DNA of 64,000 nt, from assembly GCF_008704795.1 (NCBI RefSeq), contig NZ_CP023690.1:4908501-4972500 (forward strand), in the 5' to 3' direction. Numbering within the stretch: position 1 is the first letter of the stretch; the number at the start of each line of letters is the position of its first letter. Made by a program: the position numbers and the translations under genes. The DNA is from Streptomyces spectabilis (GTDB taxonomy: Bacteria > Actinomycetota > Actinomycetes > Streptomycetales > Streptomycetaceae). The notes under the pieces were generated by a model. That model searched no databases. It was not told where the DNA came from and was given only the letters and a program-made list of their open reading frames with translations. Below, piece after piece: positions 43,439-52,385 of the stretch.

Positions 43439-44511
43439 CCACGACGACGGACTCGACTGGGCACCCGGACGTCTCCGAGATCTCCGACCTCACCGAGGGC
43501 CTGCTCTCGCCGTCCCGCACCCTCGATGTGCGGCGGCATCTGGACGAATGCGCGCTCTGTACCGACGTCTACGACTCCCTCGAAGAGATTCGCGGCATGC
43601 TCGGCACGCTGCCCGGGCCCTCGCGCATGCCCGCCGATGTCGCGGAGCGCATCGACGCGGCCCTCGCGGCCGAGGCGCTCCTGGACTCCGCGGTCACGGA
43701 CGACGCGGGCGCTTCCCCGTCAGCTCACGAAGCCGAGACCGCTTCCAGGCGTGAACCGAGCCTTGAATCCGGCCGCGAACCGAGCCTCGAACCTGTCGGC
43801 GCATCCGTCACCGAGGGCGCCGCTCATGTTTCACGTGAAACATCGGCCTCCGAGCCGAGCGAAGCGACCGCTTCATCGAGCAAGTCCGCAACCTCAGCCG
43901 GTACCGCAACCGGCAGTGGCAGCGGCACCCACGGCCCGTCCGGACGTCCCCGTGCGGCCACCGGTCCGGGGCGAGGCGGTCGTTTCCGGGGTCGGCGTCG
44001 GCGTACCGCGGCCCTCGGTGCCGTGTTCACCGCTGCCGCCCTGGGGCTGGGTGCACTGCTGATCCAGCCGTGGGACGACTCAGAGGGCTCGCAGAAGGCC
44101 ACGGCGGGCCGAACGGCAAGCGCCGACGCCTTCTCCAAGGGCAAGCTCAAGGACCGCGTCAACAAGATGCTCACTGGCGAGCAGAGGATCGCCGGCACCG
44201 AGGACACGCCCTCTCCCAAGCAGAGCATCGGCCCCCAGACCACCCCGGCCCGCCCGAAGAAGGGCGCGACGGAACCCGACGACTACGTCGAGATTCCCGC
44301 CTGTATCGAGCGGAGCCTCGGCGGCGGAGCCCCCCTGGCCGCGGACAAGGGCACCTACGAAGGCAAGAGCGCCTACCTGGTCGTGGTGCCGCACAAGACC
44401 GACGGCACCAAGGTGTCCGCGTATATCGTCGATGCCGCCTGTGTGAACGAGTCCTCGTCGCCCGACGCCACCGGCAAGGTACTGCTCGTCGAGTCCTACA
44501 ACCGGAACTGA
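43435..44511 (+). CDS. Zinc-type transmembrane anti-sigma factor for SigM
   Basis: 358-residue protein. The N-terminal ZAS motif H35-x3-C39-x2-C42 (HLDECALC) should bind SigM and zinc. A ~120-residue Ser/Thr/Glu-rich linker, an Arg-rich stop (RGRRRR) and one membrane helix (about 184-203) follow. The extracytoplasmic C-terminal domain (about 280-355) contains two cysteines that could sense the envelope state. It is translationally coupled to sigM. A perfect parS site lies in the part of the gene that encodes the linker (VSRET), where sequence constraint is low. Confidence 0.9.
   Translation: MTTTTDSTGHPDVSEISDLTEGLLSPSRTLDVRRHLDECALCTDVYDSLEEIRGMLGTLPGPSRMPADVAERIDAALAAEALLDSAVTDDAGASPSAHEAETASRREPSLESGREPSLEPVGASVTEGAAHVSRETSASEPSEATASSSKSATSAGTATGSGSGTHGPSGRPRAATGPGRGGRFRGRRRRTAALGAVFTAAALGLGALLIQPWDDSEGSQKATAGRTASADAFSKGKLKDRVNKMLTGEQRIAGTEDTPSPKQSIGPQTTPARPKKGATEPDDYVEIPACIERSLGGGAPLAADKGTYEGKSAYLVVVPHKTDGTKVSAYIVDAACVNESSSPDATGKVLLVESYNRN
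43827..43842. promoter_or_regulatory. parS: parS site (perfect) inside the anti-sigma gene
   Basis: Exact TGTTTCACGTGAAACA within the reading frame, read as H-V-S-R-E-T in the disordered linker. Confidence 0.95.
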
Positions 44512-44592
44512 GCAGCGCCCGGCCCGGCTGACTTGCGCCGATCTCACCCCCGCTGTCCCGCACCCGGCGCTTCCGTGTGCTCGGACACGTTT

Positions 44593-44619
44593 GGGAATGC
44601 GCGCCCCGTAGGATCCGTT
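44593..44619 (+). promoter_or_regulatory. SigR-type promoter of trxB
   Basis: GGGAAT (44593-44598), 18 bases, then GTT (44617-44619). This matches the GGAAT-N18-GTT consensus for the disulphide-stress sigma factor SigR, which is known to drive trxBA in S. coelicolor. It lies 74 bases before the trxB start. Confidence 0.85.
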
Positions 44620-44692
44620 GGGTGGGGTGAGAGCCCTGAGACAGGCACCCGCCAGCAGTACGCAGCAGTCTTCAGAGACGAGGAATCAAGCC

Positions 44693-45655
44693 GTGACCGA
44701 CGTCCGTAACGTGATCATCATCGGCTCCGGGCCCGCCGGCTACACGGCGGCGCTCTACACCGCGCGCGCGTCCCTGAAGCCTCTGGTGTTCGAGGGCGCC
44801 GTCACCGCGGGCGGCGCGCTGATGAACACCACCGATGTGGAGAACTTCCCGGGCTTCCAGGACGGCATCATGGGCCCGGAGCTCATGGACAACATGCGCG
44901 CCCAGGCCGAGCGCTTCGGCGCCGAGCTCGTGCCCGACGACGTGGTCTCCGTCGACCTCACCGGTGAGATCAAGACCGTCACGGACACGGCCGGCACGGT
45001 GCACCGCGCGAAGGCCGTCATCGTGACGACGGGTTCCCAGCACCGCAAGCTGAGCCTGCCGAACGAGGACGCGCTGTCCGGCCGTGGCGTCTCCTGGTGC
45101 GCGACCTGCGACGGGTTCTTCTTCAAGGACCAGGACATCGCCGTCATCGGCGGTGGCGACACCGCGATGGAGGAGGCGACCTTCCTCTCCCGGTTCGCCA
45201 AGTCCGTGACGGTCGTCCACCGCCGCGACAGCCTGCGTGCCTCCAAGGCGATGCAGGAGCGCGCCTTCGCCGACCCGAAGATCAAGTTCGTCTGGGACAG
45301 CGAGGTCGCCGAGATCAAGGGCGAGCAGAAGCTCGCCGGTCTCACCCTGCGCAACGTCAAGACGGGCGAGACGTCCGAGCTGCCGGTGACCGGCCTGTTC
45401 ATCGCGATCGGCCACGACCCGCGCACCGAGCTCTTCAAGGGCCAGCTGGACCTGGATGGTGAGGGCTACCTGAAGGTCGACGCGCCGTCGACCCGGACGA
45501 ACCTCACCGGTGTCTTCGCCGCCGGTGACGTCGTCGACCACACCTACCGCCAGGCGATCACGGCGGCGGGCACCGGCTGTGCCGCCGCTCTGGACGCCGA
45601 GCGCTTCCTCGCCGCCCTCGCGGACAGCGAGACTGCGGCCGCTGCTGCTGTCTGA
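44693..45655 (+). CDS. trxB: Thioredoxin reductase
   Basis: 320-residue NADPH- and FAD-dependent reductase of thioredoxin. The FAD motif is [13 protein letters not shown] (about 9-21), the redox-active disulphide is C136-A-T-C139, and the NADPH motif is [14 protein letters not shown] (about 150). The C-terminal FAD site is [16 protein letters not shown]. The start is the GTG at 44693 after GACGAGGA. It is followed 43 bases later by trxA. The upstream SigR-type promoter predicts induction by thiol oxidation. Confidence 0.97.
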   Translation: MTDVRNVIIIGSGPAGYTAALYTARASLKPLVFEGAVTAGGALMNTTDVENFPGFQDGIMGPELMDNMRAQAERFGAELVPDDVVSVDLTGEIKTVTDTAGTVHRAKAVIVTTGSQHRKLSLPNEDALSGRGVSWCATCDGFFFKDQDIAVIGGGDTAMEEATFLSRFAKSVTVVHRRDSLRASKAMQERAFADPKIKFVWDSEVAEIKGEQKLAGLTLRNVKTGETSELPVTGLFIAIGHDPRTELFKGQLDLDGEGYLKVDAPSTRTNLTGVFAAGDVVDHTYRQAITAAGTGCAAALDAERFLAALADSETAAAAAV

Positions 45656-45698
45656 CCTCGTTTCGCCCCCACCCGCACCACCATGTGAGGAGCCCGCC

Positions 45699-46028
45699 GT
45701 GGCCAACCTGAAGAACGTGACCGACGCTTCCTTCGACGAGGACGTCCTCAAGAGCGACAAGCCCGTACTCGTGGACTTCTGGGCCGCCTGGTGCGGTCCG
45801 TGCCGCCAGATCGCGCCGTCGCTCGAGGCGATCGCGCAGGAGCACGGCGACAAGATCGAGATCGTCAAGCTCAACATCGACGAGAACCCGGGCACGGCCG
45901 CCAAGTACGGCGTCATGTCGATCCCGACGCTGAACGTATACCAGAACGGTGAGGTCGCCAAGACCATCGTCGGCGCCAAGCCGAAGGCGGCCATCGAGCG
46001 CGACCTGGCCGACTTCATCGCCGAGTAA
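45699..46028 (+). CDS. trxA: Thioredoxin
   Basis: 109-residue thioredoxin with the WCGPC active site (C32, C35) and the cis-proline in MSIPTLNVY. It reduces protein disulphides and is recharged by TrxB, encoded just upstream. The GTG at 45699 follows GAGGAG. The operon ends at a parS site and hairpin 41 bases after the stop. Confidence 0.97.
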   Translation: MANLKNVTDASFDEDVLKSDKPVLVDFWAAWCGPCRQIAPSLEAIAQEHGDKIEIVKLNIDENPGTAAKYGVMSIPTLNVYQNGEVAKTIVGAKPKAAIERDLADFIAE

Positions 46029-46069
46029 GGCACCACGTCATCGGGGTCCGCCGCATCGGCGGAGAGCGA

Positions 46070-46085
46070 TGTTTCACGTGAAACA
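46070..46085. promoter_or_regulatory. parS: parS site (perfect) abutting the trxA terminator
   Basis: Exact TGTTTCACGTGAAACA, 41 bases past the trxA stop. The terminator stem begins at the next base. Confidence 0.95.
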
Positions 46086-46119
46086 CGAATGGGCCAACCC
46101 CACGGGGTCGGCCCATTCG
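46086..46119. terminator. Terminator between trxA and the convergent GNAT
   Basis: 16-base stem with one mismatch (CGAATGGGCCAACCCC against GGGGTCGGCCCATTCG), directly after parS. Confidence 0.8.
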
Positions 46120-46163
46120 TCTGTCCGCTGAGATTCACCGCCGCTGGAGTACACCGGGACCGC

Positions 46164-46781
46164 CTAGAGCGGCCGAAGCGCGGGCTCCTTCTGCACTGCT
46201 CCCAGCAGCCGGTCGAGCGCCAGCTCGACGTCTTCCTTCCACGAGAGCGTCGTCCGCAGCTCCAGCCGGAGCCTCGGATAGGCAGGGTGTGGGCGGACCG
46301 TCTTGAAGCCCACCGCGAGGAGATGGTCCGCGGGAAGCACACACGCGGGCTTCTCCCAGCGCGCGTCGCCGAAGGCCTCGATGGCCTTGAACCCCCGGCG
46401 CAGCAGATCCTTGGCGACCGTCTGCACGATGACGCGGCCAAGCCCCTGCCCTTGATAGCCCGGCATGATCCAGGCAGTCATCAGCTGAACGGCGTCCGGC
46501 GAGACCGGACTCGTGGGAAAGGCCGTGGACCGCGGCACATAGGCGGGGGGAGCGTAGAGGACGAAGCCCACCGGCACCTCGTCGACGTAGACGACCCGAC
46601 CGCAGGACCCCCACTCCAGCAGGACGGCGGAGATCCACGCCTCCTTCTCCAGCTCGGGCGTTCCGGCCTTCAGCGCGGCCTGGCCGCTGACCGGGTCCAG
46701 CTCCCAGAAGACACACGCGCGGCAACGCCTGGGAAGGTCCGGAAGGTTGTCCAGCGTGAGCGGTACGAGCCGTCGCCCCAT
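46164..46781 (-). CDS. GNAT acetyltransferase near parB
   Basis: 205-residue GNAT protein conserved at this place in Streptomyces. An N-terminal CRACVFWE motif precedes the GNAT core, with MPGYQGQGLGRVIVQTVAKD as the acetyl-CoA loop (Q-G-Q-G-L-G). The C-terminal ~60 residues contain a second conserved part. Substrate unknown. The start ATG at 46779-46781 follows GAGGAA. It is convergent with trxA and read in the same direction as parAB, which lie downstream of no shared promoter that I can see. Confidence 0.88.
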   Translation of the reverse strand: MGRRLVPLTLDNLPDLPRRCRACVFWELDPVSGQAALKAGTPELEKEAWISAVLLEWGSCGRVVYVDEVPVGFVLYAPPAYVPRSTAFPTSPVSPDAVQLMTAWIMPGYQGQGLGRVIVQTVAKDLLRRGFKAIEAFGDARWEKPACVLPADHLLAVGFKTVRPHPAYPRLRLELRTTLSWKEDVELALDRLLGAVQKEPALRPL

Positions 46782-46927
46782 GAAGGCGGTTCCTCACTTC
46801 CTTCGCCCGCGACGCCACGAGCAGCTGTCAGTGCGCTCCGTTCCCTGAGCAGGCTGCCGACGAACCCACCGACCGCGCCCAGGCCGAACCCCGCGGTCAT
46901 CAATCCGGTGCGGCTCACCGATCGCAT
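46670..46927 (-). CDS. Possible small membrane ORF overlapping the GNAT gene
   Basis: 85-codon frame starting MRSVSRTGLMTAGFGLGAVG with a very good GGGGAGGCGGGGGCC upstream and a glycine-rich hydrophobic segment at residues 8-27. From about residue 50 it runs inside the GNAT gene in another frame, where the sequence looks like an overlap shadow. It could be a real short peptide or leader that couples translation to the GNAT gene. Evidence is weak. Confidence 0.3.
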   Translation of the reverse strand: MRSVSRTGLMTAGFGLGAVGGFVGSLLRERSALTAARGVAGEGSEEPPSWGDGSYRSRWTTFRTFPGVAARVSSGSWTRSAARPR

Positions 46928-47149
46928 GGCCCCCGCCTCCCCTAAGAGGTGCCGTCAGGTGTTGCGCCATACCCAAGCGCATCGTATCCACGATGTGATT
47001 GCATCGATACCGGAAGAAAGCAAAGAGCGGGCCGTGTTCCGGCACACACCGGACACGGCCCGCTTTCACAGGCGCCACGGGATTCGGCTACGACAGTCCG
47101 CCGATGCCCGCGCTCAGCACTCAGGCCCTCAGGGCGCTGCCTTCGCAGC

Positions 47150-48274
47150 TCAGCTCTGCTCGTCCTCCGAGGCTTCCTCGGCCGCTACCTCGGCCAGACC
47201 ACGCTTGAGGACCGAGCCCTCTTCGGGAGCGAGGGTGGTGAGGATGCGCTCCAGGTCCTCCAGCGAGGCGAAGTCAACGACGATCTTGCCCTTCTTCTGG
47301 CCCAGATCGACCCGTACCCGCGTCTCGAACCGGTCCGAGAGCCGCGTGGCGAGACTCGTCAGCGCGGGGGACACACGCGCTCCGGCGCGGGGCCCCTTGG
47401 CCTTCGGCTTGGTCTGCGGCCGCGAGCCCATGAGGGTCACGATCTCCTCGACCGCCCGCACCGAGAGCCCTTCGGCCACGATCCGGTAGGCGAGACGGTC
47501 CTGCTCCTCCGGGTCCTCGACGGACAGCAGCGCGCGGGCATGACCCGCGGACAGCACGCCGGCGGCGACCCTGTTCTGCACCTTCGGCGACAGCTTCAGG
47601 AGCCGCAGCGTGTTGGAGACCTGGGGGCGGGAACGGCCGATCCGGTCCGCCAGCTGGTCATGCGTGCACTTGAAGTCCTTGAGCAGCTGGTCGTAGGCCG
47701 CGGCCTCTTCCAGCGGGTTCAGCTGAGCGCGGTGCAGGTTCTCAAGGAGGGCGTCCAGGAGGAGCTTGTCGTCCTCCGTCGCCCGCACGATGGCGGGGAT
47801 GCGCTCCAGGCCCGCCTCACGGCAGGCCCGCCAGCGCCGCTCGCCCATGATGAGCTCGTACCGCGACGGACCCAGCTGCCGTACGACCACGGGCTGGAGG
47901 AGTCCGACCTCCTTGATGGAGGTCACCAGCTCGGCGAGGGCGTCCTCGTCGAAGACCTCACGCGGCTGCCTCGGGTTGGGCGTGATGGAGTCGAGGGGCA
48001 GCTCCGCGAAGTGCGCACCGGCCGGGCTCCGCAGTTCTTCCACCGTCCCGTTGCCGGGCGCCTCCGTTTCCTGTGAAACGGGCGGTTGTACAAGGGAGCT
48101 CTGCGGAAGCGTGGCCACCGTGGCGGCCGCCACTCCGCGCTCCGCCGTGAGCACCGGCACGGCCGTCGGCGAGGTGGACGCCCCACCCGTGCTCGGAGTA
48201 GCTGCCTTCTCGGTCGGAGCCGCAGGGATCAGAGCGCCCAGGCCACGGCCCAGCCCTCTTCGTCGCTCGCTCAC
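47150..48274 (-). CDS. parB: Chromosome-partitioning protein ParB
   Basis: 374-residue CTP-dependent DNA clamp that loads at parS and spreads to form the segregation complex. [17 protein letters not shown] is the ParA-interacting N terminus. The CTP-binding domain carries GERRWRAC (about residues 150-157). The helix-turn-helix that reads parS is about 205-245 ([17 protein letters not shown]), and the C-terminal dimerisation domain ends at 374. The start GTG overlaps the parA stop by four bases. Twelve parS sites for this protein lie in the window. Confidence 0.97.
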   Translation of the reverse strand: MSERRRGLGRGLGALIPAAPTEKAATPSTGGASTSPTAVPVLTAERGVAAATVATLPQSSLVQPPVSQETEAPGNGTVEELRSPAGAHFAELPLDSITPNPRQPREVFDEDALAELVTSIKEVGLLQPVVVRQLGPSRYELIMGERRWRACREAGLERIPAIVRATEDDKLLLDALLENLHRAQLNPLEEAAAYDQLLKDFKCTHDQLADRIGRSRPQVSNTLRLLKLSPKVQNRVAAGVLSAGHARALLSVEDPEEQDRLAYRIVAEGLSVRAVEEIVTLMGSRPQTKPKAKGPRAGARVSPALTSLATRLSDRFETRVRVDLGQKKGKIVVDFASLEDLERILTTLAPEEGSVLKRGLAEVAAEEASEDEQS

Positions 48275-49344
48275 TGGATCCCCTCCGTCATGTTCTGGTC
48301 GTTCTGGATGCCCGTGTGGGCGTGCTGCACGTCGAACCGCACGCCTACTCCGCGCAGCGCGATCTCGCGCGCCGCCTCGAAGTACGACAGGGCACCGCTT
48401 GATCCTGGATCGTAGGTCAGCACGGTCTGGCCGTAGCTGGGCGCCTCGGAGATGCGCACCGAGCGCGGGATGCTCGTCCGCAGCACCTCCTCGCCGAAGT
48501 GGTTGCGCACTTCGTCAGCCACCTGGGAGGCGAGCCGGGTCCGGCCGTCGTACATGGTGAGCAGGATGGTCGATACATGCAGGCGCGGGTTGAGGTGGCC
48601 CCGCACCAGATCGACGTTGCGCAGGAGCTGACCGAGACCCTCCAGGGCGTAGTACTCGCACTGGATGGGGATCAGCACCTCCGCACCGGCCACCAGGGCG
48701 TTCACCGTCAACAGCCCCAGCGACGGCGGGCAGTCGATGAGGATGTAGTCGAGCGGCTGCTCGTACGCCTGGATCGCTCGCTGCAGTCGGCTCTCCCGAG
48801 CCACCAGCGACACCAGTTCGATCTCCGCACCGGCGAGGTCGATGGTGGCCGGGGCGCAGAAGAGGCCCTCGACATCGGGGACCGGCTGGACGACCTCGGC
48901 GAGAGGCTTGCTCTCGACCAACACGTCGTAGATGGAGGGGACTTCGGCGTGGTGGTCGATACCGAGCGCCGTGGAGGCATTCCCCTGCGGGTCCAGGTCG
49001 ATCACCAGAACGCGCGCGCCGTGCAAGGCCAGTGAGGCGGCAAGGTTGACGGTCGTCGTCGTCTTGCCTACTCCACCCTTCTGGTTGGCGACCACCATGA
49101 CTCGGGTCTGCTCGGGCCGTGGCAGACCCTCGCCCGCGCGGCCAAGGGCTTCCACCGCCAGTTGGGCCGCACGACCGATGGGGGTGTCGTCCATCGGGCT
49201 CGGTGTTTCACGTGAAACATCCTCCCCCGCCGACTCGGTACGGGGACCGGGGACCGGATCGGTCATCGGTCCCGCGATGTTGGCGTCGGACCGCAAGGAT
49301 TCACTCTCCTCGACTTCAGGCTCGCAATGAACAGAGCCTCCCAT
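48271..49344 (-). CDS. parA: Chromosome-partitioning ATPase ParA
   Basis: About 357-residue ParA/Soj-type ATPase. The deviant Walker A is [17 protein letters not shown] (about residue 82 on), Walker B-like [15 protein letters not shown], and the DNA-binding C-terminal helices follow. With ParB and parS it orders chromosomes in sporulating hyphae and anchors the origin at the tip. The N-terminal ~60 residues are disordered and contain a parS-encoded VSRET. Start is uncertain: ATG 49344 (chosen), ATG 49266, or a GTG at 49515 inside parS; the far upstream option would turn two DnaA boxes into coding sequence. Confidence 0.94.
   Translation of the reverse strand: MGGSVHCEPEVEESESLRSDANIAGPMTDPVPGPRTESAGEDVSRETPSPMDDTPIGRAAQLAVEALGRAGEGLPRPEQTRVMVVANQKGGVGKTTTTVNLAASLALHGARVLVIDLDPQGNASTALGIDHHAEVPSIYDVLVESKPLAEVVQPVPDVEGLFCAPATIDLAGAEIELVSLVARESRLQRAIQAYEQPLDYILIDCPPSLGLLTVNALVAGAEVLIPIQCEYYALEGLGQLLRNVDLVRGHLNPRLHVSTILLTMYDGRTRLASQVADEVRNHFGEEVLRTSIPRSVRISEAPSYGQTVLTYDPGSSGALSYFEAAREIALRGVGVRFDVQHAHTGIQNDQNMTEGIQ
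49204..49219. promoter_or_regulatory. parS: parS site (perfect) inside parA
   Basis: Exact TGTTTCACGTGAAACA. On the parA strand it is read D-V-S-R-E-T-P, in the disordered N-terminal segment. Confidence 0.95.
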
Positions 49345-49380
49345 GCTTTCGGGGTCGTGAACCAGCGAGGCCCGGTCTTC

Positions 49381-49430
49381 TGTGGACGAATCCGTCTCTG
49401 TGGACAACTCCGTTCCCTTATCGAGGGAAC
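49381..49430. promoter_or_regulatory. DnaA boxes and inverted repeat upstream of parA
   Basis: Two boxes on the parA strand: TCGTCCACA (49381-49389) and a perfect TTGTCCACA (49399-49407). They are followed upstream by the inverted repeat GTTCCCT-N5-AGGGAAC (49412-49430). They lie 37-86 bases ahead of the chosen parA start. The gap 49345-49723 also holds parS (49499) and a hairpin. Confidence 0.65.
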
Positions 49431-49498
49431 CAAGTGGCCGACGCTCGCGAGGTTCGGCAGCGCGACCGCGACTGATGATGCCATGCAGCAGTGAGCGA

Positions 49499-49514
49499 CG
49501 TTTCACGTGAAACA
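49499..49514. promoter_or_regulatory. parS: parS site (one mismatch) upstream of parA
   Basis: CGTTTCACGTGAAACA, mismatch at the first base, about 155 bases upstream of the chosen parA start. Confidence 0.88.
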
Positions 49515-49526
49515 CGATGCATGGCG

Positions 49527-49556
49527 ACCGGGGTGCCGCTGGTGCGACACCCCGGT
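49527..49556 (-). terminator. Hairpin after rsmG
   Basis: 9-bp perfect stem ACCGGGGTG / CACCCCGGT with a 12-base loop, 170 bases beyond the rsmG stop and ahead of the parA control region. Confidence 0.5.
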
Positions 49557-49723
49557 ACGCGTACGTTTGACAGCTTTTGTGGAGTACGGCTCGTCGTCAG
49601 GACGGATCAGCGACGAACGTCAACATGCATCAGCCATGCGGTCGACGAGCGATGAGGTGAGGCAGCTCAGCTCCACCCCGCCCTCATCGTCTGCGTCGGC
49701 GTCTGCGGCAGCGCCCACGTCTC

Positions 49724-50440
49724 TCAGCGGCGGCGGCGTACCCGTCCGACCCGTGCGGCCTTGGCCCGCTTGGCGGCGAAGCGCACACCGCCGGGGCTCT
49801 CGCCCACCTCGACCCGCACCACGGTGGACAGGGGGTCCACTACCCCTTCACCGACCTGCACCACGGAGACGGACTCGGCACCGAGCTTGCTCAGGGCGGC
49901 GCCCGCGGCCTTGACCTCTTCCTCGGCCGTGTCGCCCTTGAGCGCCAGCATCTCTCCGTACGGACGCAGCAGCGGGACGCCCCATCCGGCGAGACGGTCC
50001 AGCGGAGCGACGGCACGCGCGGTCACGACATGGACGGGCTGAAGCTTGCCGAGGACCTCCTCGGCGCGGCCACGGACGACCGTCACATGGTCCAGCCCCA
50101 GCAGCTCGACGACCTCGCTGAGGAAGTTCGTCCGCCGGAGGAGCGGCTCAAGGAGCGTGATCTTGAGGTCCTCACGGACGAGCGCGAGCGGGATGCCCGG
50201 CAGCCCGGCACCGGAGCCGACATCGCACACCGTCACGCCCTCGGGGACCACCTCGGACAGCACGGCGCAGTTCAGCAGGTGCCGCTCCCACAGCCGGGGA
50301 ACCTCACGGGGGCCGATCAGACCACGCCGCACTCCCGCCTCGGCAAGCAGCTCCGCATACCGGACCGCGTCCGGGAATCGCTCGCCGAAAACCGCGCGCG
50401 CCTGCTCCGGCGCCGGGGGGAGCTCCGCTTCCTCCGTCAC
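49724..50440 (-). CDS. rsmG: 16S rRNA (guanine-527-N7)-methyltransferase
   Basis: 238-residue SAM-dependent methyltransferase (GidB). The SAM motif is CDVGSGAGLPGIPLALV (about residues 75-91), with RRTNFLSEVVELLGL downstream. It makes m7G527 in 16S rRNA; loss gives low-level streptomycin resistance and, in Streptomyces, raised antibiotic output (published for the family). The start GTG at 50440 follows GGAAGGACGG. It is the last gene of the rpmH-rnpA-yidD-yidC-jag-rsmG run. Confidence 0.95.
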   Translation of the reverse strand: MTEEAELPPAPEQARAVFGERFPDAVRYAELLAEAGVRRGLIGPREVPRLWERHLLNCAVLSEVVPEGVTVCDVGSGAGLPGIPLALVREDLKITLLEPLLRRTNFLSEVVELLGLDHVTVVRGRAEEVLGKLQPVHVVTARAVAPLDRLAGWGVPLLRPYGEMLALKGDTAEEEVKAAGAALSKLGAESVSVVQVGEGVVDPLSTVVRVEVGESPGGVRFAAKRAKAARVGRVRRRR

Positions 50441-50538
50441 GGGGACCGTCCTTCCGTACCGCACTGGATCGCTGACTATCAGGCTGACAAAGACCGGCCC
50501 CGTCTGCGAACAGACGGGGCCGGGATGAGACGTACAGA

Positions 50539-51054
50539 TCAGGCCGGGAGTACCACGACGAAGCGCTGCGGCTCCTCGCCCTCGGACTCGCTGCGCAGGC
50601 CCGCGGCCTTGACCGCGTCGTGCACGACCTTGCGCTCGAACGGCGTCATCGGCTTGAGCTTGACCGGTTCACCGGAGCTCTTCGCGTCGGCAGCGGCCTT
50701 GGCGCCCAGCTCGGAGAGCTCCTCGCGCTTCTTGGCGCGGTAGCCCCCGATGTCCAGCATCAGGCGGCTGCGGTCGCCGGTCTCCCGGTGCACCGCGAGG
50801 CGGGTGAGCTCCTGGAGCGCCTCCAGGACCTCGCCGTCCCGGCCGACCAGCTTCTGCAGGTCGCGGCTGCCGGCGTCACTGATGATCGACACCGCGGCCC
50901 GGTCGGCCTCGACGTCCATGTCGATGTCGCCGTCGAGGTCGGCGATGTCCAGCAGACCCTCGAGGTAGTCCGCCGCGATCTCCCCCTCCTGCTCGAGGCG
51001 GGTCAGAGCGTCGCCGGCCTCAGCTGCGGCGGAGGTGGTGGTGCCTTCCGTCAC
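50539..51054 (-). CDS. jag: Jag/KhpB-like R3H and KH RNA-binding protein
   Basis: 171-residue single-stranded-nucleic-acid-binding protein. A KH-like domain (about residues 45-105, with KLVGRDGEVLEALQELTRLA) is followed by the R3H domain (about 110-170, FERKVVHDAV). The Jag-N domain found in firmicute homologues is absent. It binds RNA and is linked to envelope growth control in other bacteria. It is 14 bases after yidC. Start GTG 51054 after AAAGGAG. Confidence 0.93.
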   Translation of the reverse strand: MTEGTTTSAAAEAGDALTRLEQEGEIAADYLEGLLDIADLDGDIDMDVEADRAAVSIISDAGSRDLQKLVGRDGEVLEALQELTRLAVHRETGDRSRLMLDIGGYRAKKREELSELGAKAAADAKSSGEPVKLKPMTPFERKVVHDAVKAAGLRSESEGEEPQRFVVVLPA

Positions 51055-51068
51055 GGGATGGACTCCTT

Positions 51069-52382
51069 TTACTTCTTGGACGGGTGCTTGGGCCGCTGCT
51101 GGCCCTTGCGCTGTCCGGACTTGGCTTTGCTGCGGGTGCCCTGGCCGGGCTGGTTGCCCGAGGCGCCGCCGGTGGACTTGGCCTTGGCCGGGGCGTCCTG
51201 GGGCGCGCTGGCCTCGGACTTGGTCAGCGATGTCTTCGTGCCGGAAGCGTCGGAGGCCGGGTCACTCGTGGCGCCGCCGTCGGCCTTGCCGCCCGTGGTG
51301 GTGCCGGACTGGCGCTTGGCCTTGCTCTGGCGCTTGGGCTGCTGCCGCTTGGGCGTGGCGGGCGTACCGTCCTCGGCCGTGGTGACCTCGGGCTCGCTGA
51401 CGATCACGGTGCCGTCGGCCTGGGCGGCGAAACCGGCCTTGTTCAGGCCGTTGATGAACTTCCGCTCGTACTCGTTGCGGTCGCGGCCCTTGGCGACGAT
51501 GGCCTTCACGGCCCTGACCTGGCCACGGCTGCGGGTCTTGCCCGCGTCCGTGATGTGCTTCTGCAGGCGCTCCAGGTACGAGGCCTGGGCCTTGGAGCCG
51601 GGCGTCGGGTTCTGGCGGATCACGTACATCTGCTGGCCCATGGTCCACACGTTGGTGGTCAGCCAGTAGACGAGGACACCGACCGGGAAGTTGATGCCGA
51701 AGACGGCGAACATGATGGGGAAGACGTACATCAGCATCTTCTGCTGCTGCATGAACGGCGTCTTCACCGTGGTGTCGACGTTCTTCGTCATCAGCTGGCG
51801 CTGGGTGAAAAACTGCGACGCCGACATCAGGATGATCATGAGCGCGGTCACGACGCGCACGTCGGTCAGCGAGGCGCCGAGGGAGGCGACCTTGTCGGCG
51901 CTGTCCGTGAACTTCACCGCGAGCGGGGCACCGAAGATGTGGGCGTCACGGGCGCTGTCCAGCAGCTGCTGGTCGATGACGCCGACCTTCTTGTTGGACG
52001 CGATGCCGTTGAGCACGTGGTACAGCGCGAAGAAGAACGGCGACTGCGCCAGGATGGGAAGGCACGAGGAGAGCGGGTTGGTACCCGACTCCTTGTACAG
52101 CTTCATCATCTCTTCGGACTGACGCTGCTTGTCGCTCTTGTAGCGTTCCTGGATCTTCTTCATCTCGGGCTGCAGCGTCTGCATGGCCCGGGTCGCCTTG
52201 ATCTGCTTCACGAAGAGCGGGATCAGGCAGATTCGGATCAGGATCACCAGGGACACGATCGACAGGCCCCAGGCCCAGCCCGTGTCAGGGCCGAAGATCG
52301 CACCGTACAGCTTGTGGAACTGCACGATGACCCAGGAGACGGGTGTCGTGATGAAGCTGAAGAAACCGGCAATCGTGTCCAC
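51069..52382 (-). CDS. yidC: Membrane protein insertase YidC
   Basis: 437-residue insertase of the Gram-positive YidC/Oxa1 type. The first hydrophobic segment is at about 18-45. The conserved groove region includes [18 protein letters not shown] with its essential Arg. Three further membrane helices follow (about 95-125, 180-200 and 215-245). The C-terminal ~130 residues are Lys/Ser/Gly-rich, suited to ribosome contact. It inserts membrane proteins with or without SecYEG. The GTG start at 52382 is three bases from the yidD stop. Confidence 0.95.
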   Translation of the reverse strand: MDTIAGFFSFITTPVSWVIVQFHKLYGAIFGPDTGWAWGLSIVSLVILIRICLIPLFVKQIKATRAMQTLQPEMKKIQERYKSDKQRQSEEMMKLYKESGTNPLSSCLPILAQSPFFFALYHVLNGIASNKKVGVIDQQLLDSARDAHIFGAPLAVKFTDSADKVASLGASLTDVRVVTALMIILMSASQFFTQRQLMTKNVDTTVKTPFMQQQKMLMYVFPIMFAVFGINFPVGVLVYWLTTNVWTMGQQMYVIRQNPTPGSKAQASYLERLQKHITDAGKTRSRGQVRAVKAIVAKGRDRNEYERKFINGLNKAGFAAQADGTVIVSEPEVTTAEDGTPATPKRQQPKRQSKAKRQSGTTTGGKADGGATSDPASDASGTKTSLTKSEASAPQDAPAKAKSTGGASGNQPGQGTRSKAKSGQRKGQQRPKHPSKK

Positions 52383-52385
52383 TAA

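Noticed and set aside
48065..48080. parS-like CGTTTCCTGTGAAACG inside parB
   Set aside because: Four mismatches, two of them at the central bases; probably chance or a decayed site, so not counted.
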